Source of the DNA: Terribacillus saccharophilus
GTDB taxonomy: Bacteria > Bacillota > Bacilli > Bacillales > Amphibacillaceae
NCBI GenBank assembly: GCA_900110015.1
Contig: FOCD01000001.1
Span: 1 to 64,000 of the forward strand
Length of the DNA stretch: 64,000 nt
Direction of reading: 5' to 3'
In this document: positions 47,223-55,271 of the stretch, piece by piece
How the letters are laid out: every line of letters begins with the position of its first letter
How positions within the stretch are numbered: the stretch's first letter is position 1
Position numbers and translations under genes: made by a program
Notes under the pieces: generated by a model
What the model was told of the DNA's origin: nothing
What the model saw: only the letters and a program-made list of their open reading frames with translations
The model's database searches: none

Positions 47223-48104
47223 ATGTTAGCACAAAATAAAATCGAAACCTTCCAAAATGAAAATGATGTGATCGTAAGAGTGAACGAATTGAAATCCAAA
47301 GGAATCCAAGAAAACAAAGTAACAGTAATTACAGACAAGAAACCTGAAACTTCAATTCTCGCAGACAGATTGAGCGTGAATTATAAGGAAGCTAAAGGCT
47401 CCTTTGGTGATAAGGTATCTGCTTTGTTTTCCGGTGATGATCCTGAAGAAAAAGCGTTAGAAGATCTTAACTTAAACCAAAAAGAAACTGACCGTTATGT
47501 AGATGAATTGAAGAGCGGTAAGATCCTGTTGTTTGTACATCCATCAGCACAGCAGAATTTACAGGCAGATAGTTCAGCAACAAATCGTGATACATTGAGA
47601 GCAGAAGAAAATAACGCAACACCTAACAACACAACACCTGGAAATAACACGACACAAACTGGCAATACTGCATTTGCAGATTTAAATAGCGGTAAAACAG
47701 GACAACCTAAGGCTTCTCAAACAGAACAGATGGAATTACATGAAGAAGTAGTCGATGTTGATACTAACTCAGTAAAATCTGGGGAGGTTAACATTGATAA
47801 ACGTACGGTGACAGATCAAGAAGAGTTCGATGTTCCTGTTACTAAACAGGAAGTGAATATTGAGCGTCGTCCAGTCAACAAAGTAAGTGAAAAAGGTAAA
47901 ACGGCTGAAGTGTATACAGAAAAAGATGAAATCCACGTTCCGGTATTCGAAGAGAAAGTAGATGTGGATAAGAAAGACGTCATCAAAGAAGAGATTGTCG
48001 TCAATAAGAAAGATGTAAAAGAGAACGTCCACGTACGTGAAAATGTGAGACGTGAAGAAGCGGAAATAAAAGACAGCACAAAAAAGAATAACGATTTAAA
48101 ATAA
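47223..48104 (+). CDS. general stress protein with 17M-like and YsnF/AvaK (DUF2382) domains
   Basis: A 293-residue protein. Residues 1-106 are a 17M-like domain paralogous to that of the gene at 39273. A low-complexity Asn/Thr linker (about 118-160) leads to a YsnF/AvaK domain (about 165-285) made of repeating valine-lysine-glutamate strands (VDVDKKDVIKEEIVVNKKDV). YsnF is a sigma-B-dependent general stress protein of unknown action in B. subtilis. RBS is AGGAGG. The terminator downstream is shared with the manganese catalase gene. Confidence 0.85.
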   Translation: MLAQNKIETFQNENDVIVRVNELKSKGIQENKVTVITDKKPETSILADRLSVNYKEAKGSFGDKVSALFSGDDPEEKALEDLNLNQKETDRYVDELKSGKILLFVHPSAQQNLQADSSATNRDTLRAEENNATPNNTTPGNNTTQTGNTAFADLNSGKTGQPKASQTEQMELHEEVVDVDTNSVKSGEVNIDKRTVTDQEEFDVPVTKQEVNIERRPVNKVSEKGKTAEVYTEKDEIHVPVFEEKVDVDKKDVIKEEIVVNKKDVKENVHVRENVRREEAEIKDSTKKNNDLK

Positions 48105-48110
48105 TAATTA

Positions 48111-48144
48111 AAAAGCTCACCAGTATACGCTGGTGAGCTTTTAA
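48111..48144. terminator. bidirectional terminator
   Basis: Thirteen-pair stem AAAAGCTCACCAG / CTGGTGAGCTTTT with loop TATACG between the YsnF-like gene and the catalase gene. Confidence 0.9.
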
Positions 48145-48148
48145 TGTC

Positions 48149-49012
48149 TTAACGATTCAAATCACTCAGGCCAGAACTATGCTCGTTTGGCAGCTCTGGC
48201 ATTTCGGGTACCGGGAAGCCGGCAGGAGGCTGAGATACAGTAAATTCTCCGCCGTTTCTGCTAGGTACAGTTCCCTGAATTATTTCAGCAATTCGAGTAG
48301 GATCCAGACGGAAATTGAACTGCGTGTTATGATAGCCCATTTCTACGAATTTCCGGCATTCTGGATATTTATTGATATCATAATTTGGTATAGGGAAAAT
48401 CTTGCCCCAATCGACTCCGAGTGTTTCCAATGCTTTGGCGAAAGCATTTTGATGGGCATTGTCGCGGACGATAAGGAATCCAAGCGTTTCGCGGAATGTT
48501 GCATTTGTACTCATCTCGTAAATTCGAGTTTTTTGGAGAACACCTGTCGATTCAAGTACGACATTGTTTAGCAAGTCTGCTATAAGATTTCCGTGGTTGT
48601 AGACCCAAGAGCCGTTCCATGGATTTCCTGCAGCATCGAACGGGATAGATGACTGTGCACCGATTATATAGTGGTGCGGATTAACATTCGGTGTGTGTTC
48701 AATTGGTCCGTCAAGTGGTGCCCCATCAGGCGCGGTGTTACCTGCACCACCTTCACCAGACTCGTCTAGAAGAGCATTAATCGTGCTTTGCACCAATTCG
48801 ACGTGCGCAATCTCTTCCAGGAAAATACCTCGAAGCAGGTCGCGAAACTGTTTTTCCTTCCCGCGGAAGTTAGAGCCTTGGAAGAAATATTGCATCATGG
48901 TACGCATTTCTCCGTAGTGGCCGCCTAAGATTTCCTGCAGTGCTTTTGCTGCGGCGGGGTCGGGCTTGTCTGGCTTTATGATATTGATTAGTTCTTCTTT
49001 GTAATAATACAT
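48149..49012 (-). CDS. manganese catalase
   Basis: A 287-residue non-heme catalase that splits hydrogen peroxide at a dinuclear manganese centre. The ligand-bearing helices are visible: HYGEMRTMMQYFFQG, LRGIFLEEIAHVELVQS (Glu and His ligands), NVVLESTGVL and IVRDNAHQNAFAKALE. A long mid-loop with GGAGNTAPDGAPLDGP and a Pro-rich C-terminal tail are typical. TTG 49027 is also in frame, but ATG 49012 behind TTGAGGTG fits best. It is longer than the spore-coat CotJC proteins. Its place amid sigma-B genes suggests an oxidative-stress role. Confidence 0.9.
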   Translation of the reverse strand: MYYYKEELINIIKPDKPDPAAAKALQEILGGHYGEMRTMMQYFFQGSNFRGKEKQFRDLLRGIFLEEIAHVELVQSTINALLDESGEGGAGNTAPDGAPLDGPIEHTPNVNPHHYIIGAQSSIPFDAAGNPWNGSWVYNHGNLIADLLNNVVLESTGVLQKTRIYEMSTNATFRETLGFLIVRDNAHQNAFAKALETLGVDWGKIFPIPNYDINKYPECRKFVEMGYHNTQFNFRLDPTRIAEIIQGTVPSRNGGEFTVSQPPAGFPVPEMPELPNEHSSGLSDLNR

Positions 49013-49205
49013 GTATGAGCACCTCAACTTCTTGTCAATTTACTCTTATTGTCCTCTGCCATGTTTCCCATTATTCATTTTCACTTAGGAATATGGTATT
49101 GTTTTTCCTTTAATCTGCCTGTTCTCTATGGATATTCCCGAAAAAAAGATGCTATAGTAAAAAGTAATCATACTTTATTTGAAGCTAGGAATGAGGAGCA
49201 GAGAA

Positions 49206-50036
49206 ATGCTATATCAACAGGAATTACATCAGCACTATCTGAAGAATATAGATCAAATAGTAGAGAAGTGGTATGCAGCTGCCGATAAAACGAGCGGCGT
49301 TTATGCGGTAACAGAACCAGATGCTATTGCACAACTGAAAGCGCAGAATAGAGGATTTCATGAGCAATTCTGTGAAGTTTTGAATCAGGATTCAGATGTG
49401 TCTTGTGATGCATTTGAGGATTGGATTGTTTCTATTGCTAAGGATGATCGGCATTTGGATACACCGATCGAAGCAATCATTAATGAGTTTTATCGAAATC
49501 AAACTTTATATCTTGATGTACTGCGGGATTTCTGCAGAGAAAAGAAGGTAGATGCCCAGACAGCTTTGAACTATAATGAGAAAATTACCGATTCGTTTAA
49601 TCAGGTGATCGTCTGGTTCATCCGGGAAAATGCAAAACAATCTCAATTCAAGTTACAGGCACAGCAGGACATGATATTAGAACTGAGTACACCAGTTATT
49701 TCTTTGACGCCTACTGTGGCACTTCTGCCGCTTGTTGGAGAAATAGATACACACCGTGCTCAATATATGATGGAAAATGTGCTCCATAGCTGCTCTAAGC
49801 TCGGAGTCGATCATCTGTTTATTGACATGTCAGGTGTCTTAGTGATTGATACAATGGTAGCTCATCGGATATTTTCGATTGTCGAATCGTTAAAGCTGCT
49901 CGGTGTAGAGACAATTATTTCCGGTATGCGGCCCGAAATTGCGCAAACCTCGACGCAGCTAGGGATTCCATTTAGCGAGCTAAAGACTACGCATTCCTTG
50001 AAAAATGCTGTGGAAAAAATCATGCTTACAAAATAA
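49206..50036 (+). CDS. RsbR-type stressosome protein (non-heme globin sensor plus STAS domain)
   Basis: A 276-residue protein of the RsbR family. The N-terminal 150 residues form the helical RsbR sensor (YQQELHQHYLKNIDQIVEKWY), and the C-terminal STAS domain spans about 165-275 (ALLPLVGEIDTHRA, LFIDMSGVLVIDTMVAH). The threonine in VIDTMVAH matches the RsbT phosphorylation site of RsbR proteins. It should be a stressosome subunit feeding the sigma-B cascade. The core stressosome genes rsbS and rsbT are not here, so it is a scattered paralogue like RsbRB-RD. ATG 49206 fits GAGGAG at 49193. Confidence 0.85.
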   Translation: MLYQQELHQHYLKNIDQIVEKWYAAADKTSGVYAVTEPDAIAQLKAQNRGFHEQFCEVLNQDSDVSCDAFEDWIVSIAKDDRHLDTPIEAIINEFYRNQTLYLDVLRDFCREKKVDAQTALNYNEKITDSFNQVIVWFIRENAKQSQFKLQAQQDMILELSTPVISLTPTVALLPLVGEIDTHRAQYMMENVLHSCSKLGVDHLFIDMSGVLVIDTMVAHRIFSIVESLKLLGVETIISGMRPEIAQTSTQLGIPFSELKTTHSLKNAVEKIMLTK

Positions 50037-50044
50037 ATTAAGTG

Positions 50045-50080
50045 AAAATAAGAGCTTTATTAAGCTCTTATTTTTTATTT
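50045..50080 (+). terminator. terminator after the RsbR gene
   Basis: Stem AAATAAGAGCTT / AAGCTCTTATTT with loop TATT and T run. Confidence 0.88.
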
Positions 50081-50174
50081 CTTCGACAAAAGTCGACTTT
50101 CTTCATAATTTCAGAAGAAAGTAGTACAATAACATACGTATAGTGCATACTATCTACTATCGGAGGGGTTACAT

Positions 50175-50924
50175 ATGAGTAAAGTAGCAATAATCACAGG
50201 GGCTGGCAGCGGTTTAGGACAAGCAACAGCAGTCCGACTTGCAGAAGAAGGCGTAAATATCGCAGTAGTTGATGTTAGTGAAAAAGGAGCTAACGAAACT
50301 GTTGAATTAGTGAAAGAAGCCGGAGCGGAAGCGATTTTCATTCAAGCAGACGTATCCAAAGAAGCAGATGTTAAGAATTATGTAGATAAAACAGTAGAGC
50401 ATTTCGGTACGATAGATTATTTCTTCAACAACGCTGGTATCTCAGGAAGCGGTAAATACTTCCTTGATTCTGATGTTGCAGAAATTGAACGCATCGTTGG
50501 TATCAATTTACTGGGCGCACTTTATGGTGTTCGTTATGTAGCGGAAGTAATGGTGAAAAATGGCGGAGGTTCCATTGTAAATACTTCCTCCAGTGCCGGT
50601 GTGATTGGACAGGATTCTGTAGTTACGTATGCAGCGACTAAACATGCAATCGTTGGTTTGACAAAGAGCTTGGTTGCTGAATATGCGAAAGACGGTCTTC
50701 GTGTGAATGCAATTGCACCAGGTCCTACAGAAACGAAAATGGTTGCTGAGTTTTATGCAGCAAATCCGAAAATGAAAGAAAACGCAACTGGCGGTATTCC
50801 GCAGAAACGTCTTGGAACTCCGGAAGAAGTGGCGGAGCTTGTTACATTCCTTCTTACTTCTAAAGCGCAGTACATCAATGGAGAAGTTGTCCGCATTGAT
50901 GGCGGATTTACGAATACAAAATAA
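50175..50924 (+). CDS. short-chain dehydrogenase/reductase
   Basis: A 249-residue classical SDR. Cofactor motif ITGAGSGLGQATA (residues 7-19), NNAGIS near 89, catalytic Ser in VNTSSSAGV and Tyr-Lys in TYAATKHAIVG. The acidic residue in VVDVSEK after beta-2 favours NAD(H). The substrate is unknown; the closest well-known relatives are glucose 1-dehydrogenase and 3-ketoacyl-ACP reductase-like enzymes. It has a strong GGAGGGG RBS and a possible -10 TACAAT near 50127. It is a single gene before rpsD. Confidence 0.88.
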   Translation: MSKVAIITGAGSGLGQATAVRLAEEGVNIAVVDVSEKGANETVELVKEAGAEAIFIQADVSKEADVKNYVDKTVEHFGTIDYFFNNAGISGSGKYFLDSDVAEIERIVGINLLGALYGVRYVAEVMVKNGGGSIVNTSSSAGVIGQDSVVTYAATKHAIVGLTKSLVAEYAKDGLRVNAIAPGPTETKMVAEFYAANPKMKENATGGIPQKRLGTPEEVAELVTFLLTSKAQYINGEVVRIDGGFTNTK

Positions 50925-50934
50925 TTTGTAAGAG

Positions 50935-50968
50935 AAGTCACCTTGCTATAAGCAAGGTGACTTTTTTA
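50935..50968 (+). terminator. terminator of the SDR gene
   Basis: Thirteen-pair stem AAGTCACCTTGCT / AGCAAGGTGACTT with loop ATA and T run. Confidence 0.92.
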
Positions 50969-50973
50969 TATAT

Positions 50974-51016
50974 AAAAAAATACTCCGGAAATGCCTTGCG
51001 GCAATCCGGAGTATTT
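50974..51016 (-). terminator. rpsD terminator
   Basis: On the minus strand, stem AAATACTCCGGA / TCCGGAGTATTT with a 15-base loop, followed by a T run (the A run at 50974-50980). Confidence 0.9.
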
Positions 51017-51023
51017 CAAGCAA

Positions 51024-51626
51024 TTAACGGGAGTAGAACTCAACGATAAGTGCTTCGTTGATTTCAGCAGGAAGCTCAGAACGCTCAGGGTAACGAGAGT
51101 AAGTTCCTTGCAAGCTGCTTGCATCGAACGTCATGTAATCTGGTACGAAGTTGTTCGCTTCAACAGAAGTAGCGATGATATCAAGTTTAAGTGATTTCTC
51201 ACGAACACCGATAACTTGACCAGGTTTTACGCGGTAAGATGGGATATCTACGCGTTTACCGTCTACAGTGATGTGGCCGTGGCCAACGATCTGACGAGCT
51301 TGTCTGCGAGTACGAGCCAAGCCTAGACGATATACAAGGTTATCAAGACGAGATTCAAGAAGAGTCATGAAGTTCTCACCATGGATACCTTTCATTTTAC
51401 CAGCTTCCTCGAATGCACGACGGAATTGGCGCTCGTTCATGTTGTACATGTAACGAAGTTTTTGTTTCTCTGCTTGCTGCAAGCCGTATTCGGATTGCTT
51501 TCTGCGTTGGTTTGGACCGTGTTGTCCTGGTGGGTAAGGGCGTTTGTCAAGCTCTTTACCTGTTCCGCTTAGGGAGATACCAAGACGACGGGATTTTTTC
51601 CATAATGGACCTGTATAACGTGCCAT
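51024..51626 (-). CDS. rpsD: 30S ribosomal protein S4
   Basis: A 200-residue ribosomal protein that binds 16S rRNA early in 30S assembly. The N-terminal [20 protein letters not shown] and the central S4 RNA-binding domain ([36 protein letters not shown]) are unmistakable. It is monocistronic, far from the main ribosomal operons, as in Bacillus, with a long leader. Confidence 0.97.
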   Translation of the reverse strand: MARYTGPLWKKSRRLGISLSGTGKELDKRPYPPGQHGPNQRRKQSEYGLQQAEKQKLRYMYNMNERQFRRAFEEAGKMKGIHGENFMTLLESRLDNLVYRLGLARTRRQARQIVGHGHITVDGKRVDIPSYRVKPGQVIGVREKSLKLDIIATSVEANNFVPDYMTFDASSLQGTYSRYPERSELPAEINEALIVEFYSR

Positions 51627-51858
51627 GGATAAATTCCACCTTTATTATTTTATTTGCATAAAATAAAAACAGAGTGTGCTCGGTTCACCTGTTGATTATG
51701 TTTTCATGTACCATCGCTCCGACAGCAGAGAGTTACACGATACACCTTCTGAAACAAGGAGAAACGAAGATTCGTCTCTTTATACGCCTTGCCAAGAAAG
51801 GAACAAAATCAGACAAATGGGAGTTCACATAGGCCGCCATTTATTTTACACAAAGAGT
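51627..51858 (-). promoter_or_regulatory. long rpsD leader, candidate S4 autoregulatory region
   Basis: About 230 bases lie between the rpsD promoter and start. On the minus strand there is a stem GAGACGAA / TTCGTTTC (near 51760-51779) and other short complementary runs. B. subtilis rpsD is autoregulated by S4 through a structured leader; by position this could be the counterpart. I could not fold it. With 52013 as the far edge, the divergent rpsD-dgcP gap holds this leader and two promoters only. Confidence 0.5.
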
Positions 51859-51888
51859 ATTATAAGCTTTATGTCTGGTTAAAGTCAA
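51859..51888 (-). promoter_or_regulatory. sigma-A promoter of rpsD
   Basis: Minus strand TTGACT (51883-51888) and TATAAT (51859-51864) with an 18-base spacer. Confidence 0.75.
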
Positions 51889-51949
51889 GGCAATTAGGCA
51901 ATAGAGATATAATGACTATAATTGTAAGTAAAAAGAACTAGGATATTAA

Positions 51950-51979
51950 TTGAGAATTGAGTCTATTATCTTATATAAT
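51950..51979 (+). promoter_or_regulatory. sigma-A promoter of dgcP
   Basis: TTGAGA (51950-51955) and TATAAT (51974-51979) with an 18-base spacer, 35 bases before the gene. Confidence 0.65.
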
Positions 51980-52013
51980 AGAATAAAACTACCAAAATGT
52001 AGGTGAGATGCAG

Positions 52014-53840
52014 ATGGAGCGGCTAACTGACAGCAATCTTGAACAGGCAAAGCTTTATTTCTATCAGCTCCTAGTATCGAGAGAAAGCTATAGTTATAGA
52101 GAGATATTTGCGCTTATGACCGAAAATATGAAGAATCTGCTGCAGGCAGACAGTGTGGCGCTATACATATATGATGAATGGCAGCAGCGATTGGAGCGCG
52201 TAAGCTATGCAGGACCGAGACAGAGGGGATTCCGTTTGTCTATCGATTATATTCACCAATATGTTTGTATGCCTGACATGTTAAGGGAATTCCCGCATGT
52301 ATTGGATAAAGTTTTACCTTTACAGCATCCAAATGAAAGTGTAATCGGATTCCTTTATGTCGGAGGAGGCGGAGAGAAGATTCCTGATTGCAGGGAACTT
52401 GCTTGGGAGATCGGGAATTGTGTTACCCACCTTATTCGTACGTACCAAGCGAAAGAAGATGAACAGCACACTGCTCACTTATATGAAGCAACGACAAATT
52501 TGCATGCTTCTATCGATATGCATGATGTTCTCAGAGTGCTGATTACCACTTTGCAGCGGACTTATCCGCAATTCGCTTATGCACTTTTGCTCGCTCAGGA
52601 CTATCATGGAGATACAGATCTGCCAATCAAAAACCTGATTTATGATTATTCTGTCCATGAAGCTAGTACTCGGGCATATATGACCGGTGAAGTACAGGTA
52701 GAAGAAAGTGCAAAGGGACAGGTAATCAATCGCTATGTACCGCTGAACGGTAAACAAGGTATTTATGGTGTATTGCATGTCTCAATGCCGGCAGCTATGA
52801 AATACACGAAAGTGGATCATAGTTTTATTACAAAACTAGCCGATTCAGCAGGAAATGCACTTGAGAATGCCCGACTGTATCAGCACTCTAAAAAACTCAT
52901 CAGTGATCTTCAGTTAATTAATGAGACATCGAAGAAAATGAATGCGAACCTGCGTCTGTCAGATACAATCACCTTGATGCATCAGCAAATCCGAGATACG
53001 TTCGGCGGGGAAGAAATTGGATTCATCTTATATAGAGGAGATCAAGACGCAGGTGACATACTGAACGGCAGTACAGGTTTTTTCTCTGAACCTAATTCCC
53101 ATATCTTCTTGGAATGGATTGCGCGGCATTGCCGAGATGCCCAAGGAGAGGCGATGTTTATCAGCAACTTCCAGGAACGTTATCCCGATGTACCGCTTCC
53201 TTATCGATCTTTGCTTGTGATTCCGATGGTAAGGTCGGAACAGCTGCAAGGAGTTGTGCTTGTACTGCATCGCAATCCTAGCTTTTTTACTTTTGAATCA
53301 TTCCGGCTTATCGAATCGCTTGTTCAACATTCGTCATTGTCAATTGTTAACTCTATGCTTCGTGAGAGACTTGAGAATTTGGTGATCACAGATTACCTTA
53401 CGAATCTATTTTCAAGAAGTTATCTGGACGAAAGGATGCATGCGCATATACGAGAAGATGCTCAAGGCGGCTTCATCCTTATTGACGTGGATGACTTTAA
53501 AAAGGTGAATGATACATATGGGCATAATACAGGTGATTATCTTTTGATCCAAGTGGCCAATCTTATTAAAGATTTGCTCGGTCCGTCAGATGTAGCGGCA
53601 AGATGGGGCGGGGAGGAACTGGCAATTTACCTGCCGCATGCGTCCTATGAGCAGACAATAATGAAAGCAGAAAGAATTGTTCAAAGTGTTGCAGGTTCAA
53701 CACGTCCTGCAGTTACAGTTTCGTGCGGGGTATCCACTTGGACAGCTGCTGACCGTCCAGCAGTGCATAACCTATTCTCTAGAGCGGATCGTAAGCTCTA
53801 TGATGCAAAACGACTTGGGAAAAATAGATATTGTATTTAA
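52014..53840 (+). CDS. dgcP: GAF-GGDEF diguanylate cyclase (DgcP/YtrP-like)
   Basis: A 608-residue cytoplasmic enzyme. GAF-like sensor domains fill the first 440 residues (for example DSVALYIYDEWQQRLERVSYAG and YRSLLVIPMVRSEQLQGVVLVL). The catalytic GGDEF domain covers the last 165 residues: DYLTNLFSRSYLDERM, LIDVDDFKKVNDTYGHNTGD and the signature GGEEL. This should make c-di-GMP from two GTP. The product-inhibition site RxxD ahead of GGEEL is lost (GPSD). ATG 52014 suits the AGGTGAG at 52001; ATG 52008 is in frame. Position by rpsD matches B. subtilis ytrP. Confidence 0.9.
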   Translation: MERLTDSNLEQAKLYFYQLLVSRESYSYREIFALMTENMKNLLQADSVALYIYDEWQQRLERVSYAGPRQRGFRLSIDYIHQYVCMPDMLREFPHVLDKVLPLQHPNESVIGFLYVGGGGEKIPDCRELAWEIGNCVTHLIRTYQAKEDEQHTAHLYEATTNLHASIDMHDVLRVLITTLQRTYPQFAYALLLAQDYHGDTDLPIKNLIYDYSVHEASTRAYMTGEVQVEESAKGQVINRYVPLNGKQGIYGVLHVSMPAAMKYTKVDHSFITKLADSAGNALENARLYQHSKKLISDLQLINETSKKMNANLRLSDTITLMHQQIRDTFGGEEIGFILYRGDQDAGDILNGSTGFFSEPNSHIFLEWIARHCRDAQGEAMFISNFQERYPDVPLPYRSLLVIPMVRSEQLQGVVLVLHRNPSFFTFESFRLIESLVQHSSLSIVNSMLRERLENLVITDYLTNLFSRSYLDERMHAHIREDAQGGFILIDVDDFKKVNDTYGHNTGDYLLIQVANLIKDLLGPSDVAARWGGEELAIYLPHASYEQTIMKAERIVQSVAGSTRPAVTVSCGVSTWTAADRPAVHNLFSRADRKLYDAKRLGKNRYCI

Positions 53841-53876
53841 AAAAACAGCTTCCAATAGCGGAAGCTGTTTTTTTAT
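53841..53876. terminator. bidirectional terminator
   Basis: Stem AAAAACAGCTTCC / GGAAGCTGTTTTT with loop AATAGC between dgcP and the convergent fRMsr gene. Confidence 0.92.
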
Positions 53877-54358
53877 TTAGTCAAATGCTTAACGAGTACC
53901 TCGATGAATTTTTCCAAGTACTTCTGGTCTGTTTCGTCGAAACGATTTTTGGAAGGACTATCGATGTCAAGCACTCCGTAGGATTTGCCGTTAACGACGA
54001 TAGGAACAACAATCTCGGACTGGCTTGCTGCGTCACATGCGATATGACCAGGGAATTGATGTACATCGGCTACTAGCTGGGTTTTATTTTCTGCTACAGC
54101 AGTTCCGCAAACCCCTTTACCAATTTTGATACGTACACACGCTGGAAGGCCTTGGAATGGTCCAAGAATTAACTCTTCCTCTTTATGAAGATAAAAACCG
54201 ACCCAGTTCACATCATCCAAGAACTGATTCAAAAGAGCAGAGGCATTCGCCAGATGAGCGATTTCGTCTTCTTCGCCAGTTAGCAATGCATCTAGCTGTT
54301 TAACGAGTAATTCATAGTCCTTTTCACGGGAACCGCTATAAGCTTTTGTTTCGAACAT
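53873..54358 (-). CDS. ytsP: free methionine-(R)-sulfoxide reductase, GAF type (YtsP-like)
   Basis: A 161-residue GAF-domain enzyme that reduces free methionine-R-sulfoxide. The catalytic cysteines are in LPACVRIKIGKGVCGTAV and HIACDAASQSEIVVP, and the WVGFYL and GPFQG blocks are typical. The frame is open back to 54556, but ATG 54358 is the real start and matches family length; the upstream part runs into the refZ region on the other strand. Confidence 0.9.
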   Translation of the reverse strand: MFETKAYSGSREKDYELLVKQLDALLTGEEDEIAHLANASALLNQFLDDVNWVGFYLHKEEELILGPFQGLPACVRIKIGKGVCGTAVAENKTQLVADVHQFPGHIACDAASQSEIVVPIVVNGKSYGVLDIDSPSKNRFDETDQKYLEKFIEVLVKHLTK

Positions 54359-54477
54359 ATTATTTCCCCCATATAATTGATTTCTGTAATTCGACAGATG
54401 GCGCGAGATTTGGCGAGCGAAAGATGCAGGGATGCATCCTTCGCTGTCGTATACAACAGATAGAGGAGCTGAGAAGA

Positions 54478-55116
54478 TTGAAAAAAAATGACACGAAACA
54501 AAAAGTGATGGACGCCGCTTGTCAATTGTTCTACACAAAAGGCTACCATGGGACATCTGTCCGCGATATTGCGGGAAAAGCTTCGGTCAATGTCTCCTTG
54601 ATTAACTATTATTATAAGAGCAAGCAAGGACTTCTGGAAGCATCCGTCGTGCTGTATTACGAGGAATATCTTGCTGTGCTGGAGAAAACAGCCCAAAAAC
54701 GAGGGCAGGACTCTTCCAGTACCTATCTGAAACAATTAATTGAAGCAATTATACATTATAAACTCTCGCGGAATCAATTCACGGCTTTCATCCAAAGGGA
54801 GCTTATGCTAGATTCCGTCTTTGTCAGGGAAATGGCGGTAACGTATCTAGCGAAGGAGAATCATACGTTGAAACAAGCCTTTCGTGATTACTTGGAGTCG
54901 AATGGGATAAGGGAACGAGAAGGAGTTTATCTTTACATGCAGCTTTCCGGTATGCTGTCTGCCCCATTCATGATGAACAAAGAGATGAAAGGAATGCTGC
55001 TGACAGAAGAATCACGCCGCTATTTTTGCAGTATGTACACATCGAGTATCCACCATTGGATCGATACATTGACAACGGTTTCCTCCGCTGCATTGCGTGC
55101 AGTATCAGCCAATTGA
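54478..55116 (+). CDS. refZ: TetR-family regulator RefZ (YttP)
   Basis: A 212-residue TetR-type DNA-binding protein. The helix-turn-helix is in the first 50 residues (ACQLFYTKGYHGTSVRDIA...VNVSLINYYYKSK). In B. subtilis RefZ binds motifs near the origin at sporulation and affects FtsZ assembly. It starts with TTG 54478 after TAGAGGAG; the longer upstream frame overlaps the fRMsr promoter region. Position between ytsP and ezrA supports the assignment. Confidence 0.85.
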   Translation: MKKNDTKQKVMDAACQLFYTKGYHGTSVRDIAGKASVNVSLINYYYKSKQGLLEASVVLYYEEYLAVLEKTAQKRGQDSSSTYLKQLIEAIIHYKLSRNQFTAFIQRELMLDSVFVREMAVTYLAKENHTLKQAFRDYLESNGIREREGVYLYMQLSGMLSAPFMMNKEMKGMLLTEESRRYFCSMYTSSIHHWIDTLTTVSSAALRAVSAN

Positions 55117-55191
55117 TGCATCACTCCGGGAAAAACATGGAAAATAACAGAGAAATTTGAAAAAATTTAGCCATATTTGCGGTTTACATGG

Positions 55192-55197
55192 TATCAT
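55192..55197 (+). promoter_or_regulatory. possible extended -10 element of ezrA
   Basis: TGGTATCAT provides a TG-extended -10 (TATCAT) about 75 bases before ezrA. No clear -35. Confidence 0.4.
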
Positions 55198-55271
55198 ATT
55201 AGTATTAAAAATAGATAACGATTATTAGGGTATTACTCCTTTTTCCCGAGTATTGGTTAGGAGGCTGGACA

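Noticed and set aside
49020-49100. Possible sigma-B promoter for manganese catalase on the minus strand
   Set aside because: A GGGAAA is present but no GTTT-like -35 lies at the right distance.
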